Positions 37,061 to 41,419 of a stretch of 41,419 nt of DNA are shown here, in pieces. The translations under genes were made by a program, and so were the position numbers. This DNA is from Paracoccaceae bacterium (lineage in GTDB: Bacteria; Pseudomonadota; Alphaproteobacteria; Rhodobacterales; Rhodobacteraceae). Where the stretch lies: contig JAFMHE010000008.1 of assembly GCA_017854675.1 (NCBI GenBank), positions 1 through 41,419 on the forward strand, given 5' to 3'. The notes beneath the pieces are model-generated. The model did not search any database and was not told the DNA's origin. It was given only the letters and a program-made list of their open reading frames with translations. Positions within the stretch are counted from its first letter, which is position 1. The number at the start of each line of letters is the position of its first letter.

Positions 37061-39829
37061 GTGGCAGACAAGATCACCTTCACGCTGAATGGCGAAACGG
37101 TTGAGGCCGAAGCAGGTCTGACCATTTGGGAAGTGGCCAATGGTCGGGGGCTGAAGATCCCGCATTTGTGCCACAAGCCAGCACCGGGGTATCGCCCTGA
37201 CGGCAACTGCCGCGCCTGTATGGTCGAGATTGAGGGCGAGCGCACGCTTGCCGCCTCCTGCATCCGCGAACCCGCTGAGGGGATGGTTGTGACCTCCAAC
37301 AATGCGCGGGCCGAAAGTGCGCGCAAGATGGTGGTTGAGCTGTTGATGGCGGACCAGCCCGAGCGCGCGACAGCACATGATAAGTCGTCCCACATGTGGG
37401 ATATGGTCGAGATCGCTGGTGTTGAGGGCAGTCGTTTCCCGAAGCTGGCAGAGGGGCGCATTCCGCTGCTGGATGACAGCCATGTTGCGATGTCGGTGAA
37501 CTTGGATGCGTGTATTTCCTGCGGGCTGTGTGTGCGCGCCTGCCGCGAGGTTCAGGTCAACGATGTGATCGGCATGTCCGGTCGCGGGCATGACAGCTAT
37601 CCCACATTCGATATGGCCGACCCGATGGGCGCGTCGTCTTGTGTGGCGTGTGGCGAATGTGTGCAAGCCTGCCCGACAGGTGCGTTGATGCCTGCGACTG
37701 TGGTGGACGAGAATCAGGTAGGCGATTCTGCGGATTTTGATTCCGAGGTCGAAAGCATCTGCCCGTTCTGCGGTGTCGGCTGCCAGATTTCGCTGAAAGT
37801 GAAAGACAACAAGGTGAAATACGTCGAGGGCATCAATGGCCCGGCGAACGAGGGGCGTTTGTGCGTGAAGGGCCGTTTCGGTTTTGATTACATCCATCAC
37901 GACCACCGTCTGACGAAACCTTTGATCCGCCGCGACGATGCACCGGCCAAAGGCTTGAACGTTGACCCGGCAAACTGGCAGGAATTTTTCCGCGAGGCAT
38001 CTTGGGACGAAGCGCTGGATTTTGCGGCCAAGGGTCTAAAGGATATTGGCGGTCGTGGTGTTGCAGGTTTTGGTTCTGCCAAATGTACCAACGAAGAGGC
38101 GTATCTGTTCCAAAAGATGATCCGTCAGGGGTTCGGCCACAATAACGTCGATCACTGCACGCGACTTTGCCATGCGTCGTCGGTTGCAGCGCTGATGGAA
38201 AATGTCGGGTCGGGCGCGGTTACAGCAACGTTTAACGAGATCGAGAACGCGGATGTGGCGATAGCAATCGGGTGTAACCCGATTGAAAACCACCCCGTTG
38301 CGGCAACCTATTTCAAACAGTTCACCAAGCGCGGTGGCAAGCTGATCGTGATGGACCCGCGCGGGCAGGCGCTCAAGCGGTTCTCGTCGCACATGTTGCA
38401 GTTCCGTCCGGGTACGGACGTGTCCATGCTGAACGCGATCATGCATGTGATCGTTGAGGAAGGTTTGTACGACAAGCAGTACATTGAGGCCTACACCGAG
38501 AACTGGGAGGCGGAGAAAGAGCACCTGAAGGACTTTGCGCCAGAGAAGATGGCAGAGCTCTGTGGGATCGACGCCGAGACCTTACGTGATGTGGCACGAA
38601 CTTTTGCGGGCGCGAATTCTGCGATGATCTTTTGGGGTATGGGTATTTCGCAGCATATCCATGGCACCGACAACTCGCGCTGCCTGATATCGCTCGCGCT
38701 GATGACCGGTCAGGTCGGGCGCCCCGGTGCGGGCCTGCATCCGCTGCGTGGGCAGAACAACGTGCAAGGTGCGTCTGATGCGGGTCTGGTGCCGATGTTT
38801 TTGCCTGATTATCAGTCTGTTATGAATGATGGCGTGCGCTCGGCCTTTACGGATGTCTGGAAGTCCGAGGATTTCTCAAGCGAGAAGGGCCTGACCGTGA
38901 CCGAGATCATGGACGCGGTGCATGATGGTGACATTACCGGCATGTATATCCTGGGCGAAAACCCCGCGATGTCGGACCCGGATGTGGAACATGCGCGTGA
39001 TGCGCTGGCCAAGCTAAAGCATCTGGTGGTGCAGGATATTTTCATTACTGAAACGGCAAACTACGCCGATGTGATCCTGCCTGCGTCTGCATTTGCCGAG
39101 AAGTCTGGGACAGTGACCAACACCAACCGTCAGGTACAGATGGGCCGTGTCGCGGTGCCGCCCCCCGGTGATGCAAAAGAAGATTGGTGGATTGAGGTCG
39201 AACTGGCCAAGCGGCTGGGTCTGGGTTGGGATTATGCCGGCCCCGCAGATGTGTTTGCCGAGATGAAGCTGAACATGAAGTCGCTGGACAACATCACATG
39301 GGAACGGTTGGAGCGTGAAAACGCAGTTACCTATCCGTCGCTGTCGCCGACCGATCCGGGGCAGGCGATTGTGTTTGCCGATGGCTTTCCGCGTCCCGAT
39401 GGGCGCGCGCGTTTTACGCCAGCGTCGATCATCGCGCCTGACGATGTGCCGGATGCGGAATATCCGATGATCCTGACCACAGGGCGGCAGTTGGAGCATT
39501 GGCACACCGGATCAATGACGCGGCGGTCCAAGGTGCTGGACGGGTTGGAGCCGGAGGCAAATTGTTCGCTGCACCCGTCTACCTTGCGCAAGTTGGGTGT
39601 GGCGCCGGGAGAGCATGTGCGCCTGACCACCAAGCGTGGATCGATTGAGATCATGGCGCGTGAGGACCGTGCTGTATCACCGGATATGGTGTTCCTGCCC
39701 TTTGCTTATGTTGAAGCGGCGGCGAATATTCTGACGAACCCTGCGGTGGATCCTTACGGAAAAATCCCGGAGTTCAAGTTTTCTGCCGTAAAGGTTGAAG
39801 CGGCGAATGTGAGTATTGCGGCGGAATGA
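37061..39829 (+). CDS. fdhF: Formate dehydrogenase alpha subunit, Mo-bisMGD, Cys type
   Basis: N-terminal 2Fe-2S ferredoxin domain (KIPHLCHKP...GNCRACMVEIEG), two 4Fe-4S motifs (CISCGLCVRACREVQ, CVACGECVQACPTGAL), CPFCGVGCQI, active-site region DHCTRLCHASS. AGGAG precedes GTG 37061; the ATG at 37034 is an alternative. Confidence 0.92.
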   Translation: MADKITFTLNGETVEAEAGLTIWEVANGRGLKIPHLCHKPAPGYRPDGNCRACMVEIEGERTLAASCIREPAEGMVVTSNNARAESARKMVVELLMADQPERATAHDKSSHMWDMVEIAGVEGSRFPKLAEGRIPLLDDSHVAMSVNLDACISCGLCVRACREVQVNDVIGMSGRGHDSYPTFDMADPMGASSCVACGECVQACPTGALMPATVVDENQVGDSADFDSEVESICPFCGVGCQISLKVKDNKVKYVEGINGPANEGRLCVKGRFGFDYIHHDHRLTKPLIRRDDAPAKGLNVDPANWQEFFREASWDEALDFAAKGLKDIGGRGVAGFGSAKCTNEEAYLFQKMIRQGFGHNNVDHCTRLCHASSVAALMENVGSGAVTATFNEIENADVAIAIGCNPIENHPVAATYFKQFTKRGGKLIVMDPRGQALKRFSSHMLQFRPGTDVSMLNAIMHVIVEEGLYDKQYIEAYTENWEAEKEHLKDFAPEKMAELCGIDAETLRDVARTFAGANSAMIFWGMGISQHIHGTDNSRCLISLALMTGQVGRPGAGLHPLRGQNNVQGASDAGLVPMFLPDYQSVMNDGVRSAFTDVWKSEDFSSEKGLTVTEIMDAVHDGDITGMYILGENPAMSDPDVEHARDALAKLKHLVVQDIFITETANYADVILPASAFAEKSGTVTNTNRQVQMGRVAVPPPGDAKEDWWIEVELAKRLGLGWDYAGPADVFAEMKLNMKSLDNITWERLERENAVTYPSLSPTDPGQAIVFADGFPRPDGRARFTPASIIAPDDVPDAEYPMILTTGRQLEHWHTGSMTRRSKVLDGLEPEANCSLHPSTLRKLGVAPGEHVRLTTKRGSIEIMAREDRAVSPDMVFLPFAYVEAAANILTNPAVDPYGKIPEFKFSAVKVEAANVSIAAE

Positions 39830-39871
39830 GCCAAAGGTGCGCTGACGCGCGCGCGATTTTATTTTGCGGAT

Positions 39872-39892
39872 GAGGGGGCTGTTTGCCCCCTC
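39872..39892. terminator. Perfect GC hairpin gagggggc-tgttt-gccccctc after the fdhF-like gene
   Basis: 8-bp perfect arms, 5-nt loop, in the 111-bp intergenic gap. Confidence 0.5.
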
Positions 39893-39940
39893 AAACTCCC
39901 CCAAGAGGTTTATTTGGAAAATTGAAGAGGGACGCTTGGC

Positions 39941-41137
39941 ATGCAGATTGATGCGGCAAGGTTTTTGGCTGACCTGCATGAATTGCGGGCCTTTGGTGCG
40001 TCCGGTGTGGGCAAGGGTGTGGTGCGGCCTGCGTTTTCCGCCGCTGATATCGCAGCGAGAGAGTGGCTTGGTGCGCGGTTCGAGTACGCCGGATTGCAGG
40101 CGCATATGGACCCGATGGGCAATGTGTTTGGTTTGGCAGACGGTCCGTCGCTGTTGTTGGGGTCGCATTCTGACAGCCAGCCTGAGGGCGGATGGCTGGA
40201 CGGCGCGCTGGGCGTGATTGCGGCACTAGAGGTTGCGCGGGCGGCCCGTGTCGCGGGCGGGCCTGCGGTTTCTGTTGTGTCATTTCAGGATGAAGAGGGG
40301 CGGTTCGGGGGCTTGACAGGATCGTCGGTCTGGAGCGGTAAAACGGCACTGTCTGAGGCTGACCTTGTGGCGGATTATGATGGGCTGAGCTTGGCGGACG
40401 CGCGTGCGGTTATGAGCGCGCGTGCAAAGGGTTGGGTTGATCCCGCGCAGTTTTGCGGATTTATCGAGTTGCACATTGAGCAGGGGCTGACCCTTGATGC
40501 CGCTGGTGAGCAGATTGGCGTGGTGTCCAAGATTGTCGGGACGCGGGAAATACCGATCACCTTTACCGGCCAGCAAAACCATGCAGGCACCACGCAGATG
40601 CATCTGCGACGCGATGCGTTTCAGGCGTTGTCAGCGTTCAACGGGTTGTTGAATGACCGCATGCGAAATGTAGTCACGCCAACGACTGTTTGGACCATCG
40701 GCCATGTGACGTTGCATCCCAATGCATCGTCGATTGTACCGGGGCAGGTGTCCTTTTCGATGCAGTGGCGCGATGGGGATGCTGACAGGTTAAAGCGTAT
40801 GGAGCAGATCGTGCGGGAGACCGCGCAAGAGGTGGCACAGGCGCGCGGTATAGAGGTCGCGTTTGGTCCGATGTGGGCGTTGGAACCGGTCGAGATGGAT
40901 GCCACATTGCGCGCTGCGTTGGAGCAGGGGGCGGAGGCAGTCGCACAGGGTAAATGGCGGTTGATGCCGTCAGGCGCGCTGCATGATGCGACGAATGTGG
41001 CACGGTTGATGCCGGTGGCGATGCTGTTTGTACCGTCCATTGGCGGTATCAGCCACGCGTTTGAGGAAGACACAGATGAGGCCGATCTGGTGGCCGGTGT
41101 TCAGGTGTTGGCCCGCGCTGTGCAGGCGCTGGGTTAG
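39941..41137 (+). CDS. Zn-dependent hydantoinase/carbamoylase (M20-type) family amidase
   Basis: [105 protein letters not shown]. Confidence 0.9.
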   Translation: MQIDAARFLADLHELRAFGASGVGKGVVRPAFSAADIAAREWLGARFEYAGLQAHMDPMGNVFGLADGPSLLLGSHSDSQPEGGWLDGALGVIAALEVARAARVAGGPAVSVVSFQDEEGRFGGLTGSSVWSGKTALSEADLVADYDGLSLADARAVMSARAKGWVDPAQFCGFIELHIEQGLTLDAAGEQIGVVSKIVGTREIPITFTGQQNHAGTTQMHLRRDAFQALSAFNGLLNDRMRNVVTPTTVWTIGHVTLHPNASSIVPGQVSFSMQWRDGDADRLKRMEQIVRETAQEVAQARGIEVAFGPMWALEPVEMDATLRAALEQGAEAVAQGKWRLMPSGALHDATNVARLMPVAMLFVPSIGGISHAFEEDTDEADLVAGVQVLARAVQALG

Positions 41138-41419
41138 GGCAAGTCCTTGCGGAATGTGATGGATGTTGGTGCAGTATATCCGGCGTGTGATGTGCGCCCC
41201 ACCTCCTGAAATCCCATCGCTGCAAAAGCCGCGTGGTTGCCGGTCAGTTCAATACGAACCTGCAATTCCAATACGGGCAGCATCAGCGCCTTTGCGCGCA
41301 GAGCGGCATGGTCGACCAACTGGCGTGCCAAGCCCTGACCTCGGTAAGGAGCGGCGACGCTGAGTTTACCAATATAGAGCGCATGATCCTTGACCTGAAA
41401 GACGGCGCAGGCGGCAAGC
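41134..41419 (-). CDS. GNAT family N-acetyltransferase, N-terminus beyond window edge
   Basis: Minus-strand reading from the window edge: ...[81 protein letters not shown], acetyl-CoA loop motif RGQGLA. Confidence 0.8.
   Translation of the reverse strand, partial: LAACAVFQVKDHALYIGKLSVAAPYRGQGLARQLVDHAALRAKALMLPVLELQVRIELTGNHAAFAAMGFQEVGRTSHAGYTAPTSITFRKDLP

Noticed and set aside
1-41419. Prophage, transposon, CRISPR, gene transfer agent or defence island
   Set aside because: No integrase, transposase, capsid/portal, Cas, restriction-modification or regular repeat arrays seen in any frame.

Overview
This is a GC-rich chromosomal segment that looks alphaproteobacterial, most likely Rhodobacterales/Roseobacter group (inferred from gene content and order; no search was run). 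It is almost fully coding, with about 33 supported genes. Main blocks: (1) parts of the rbfA-truB-rpsO-pnp translation/RNA cluster, interrupted by accessory genes: an amidinotransferase, a frameshifted amidase, an HD phosphohydrolase, a DUF1643 protein and an RTX-like protein; (2) dapB, an SDHAF4-like gene, rsmB, heparinase II/III, purH, lspA, a DUF3035/BamF-like lipoprotein and a pair of M16 peptidases; (3) a two-domain aldehyde dehydrogenase (ALDH16 type) next to deoC; (4) a degenerate rhodanese / LysM membrane protein pair behind an unusual promoter region; (5) mutL-rmuC; (6) a tightly coupled five-gene operon (flavin amine oxidase-like, DUF1365, MFS, DUF3833, SDR) resembling the singlet-oxygen / furan fatty acid operon of Rhodobacter; (7) a saccharopine dehydrogenase-like gene, a GST, a histidine phosphatase, a single-gene Mo formate dehydrogenase alpha subunit and an M20-type carbamoylase. 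I found no tRNA, rRNA, CRISPR array, prophage, transposon or recognisable defence island. I do not see a clear-cut undescribed system. The best leads are the GANTC cluster and nested inverted repeats at the rhodanese/LysM promoter, the perfect TTAA-N7-TTAA (CtrA-type) box before the RTX-like gene, and the amidinotransferase/amidase insertion between rpsO and pnp. All family calls come from reading the translations by eye.
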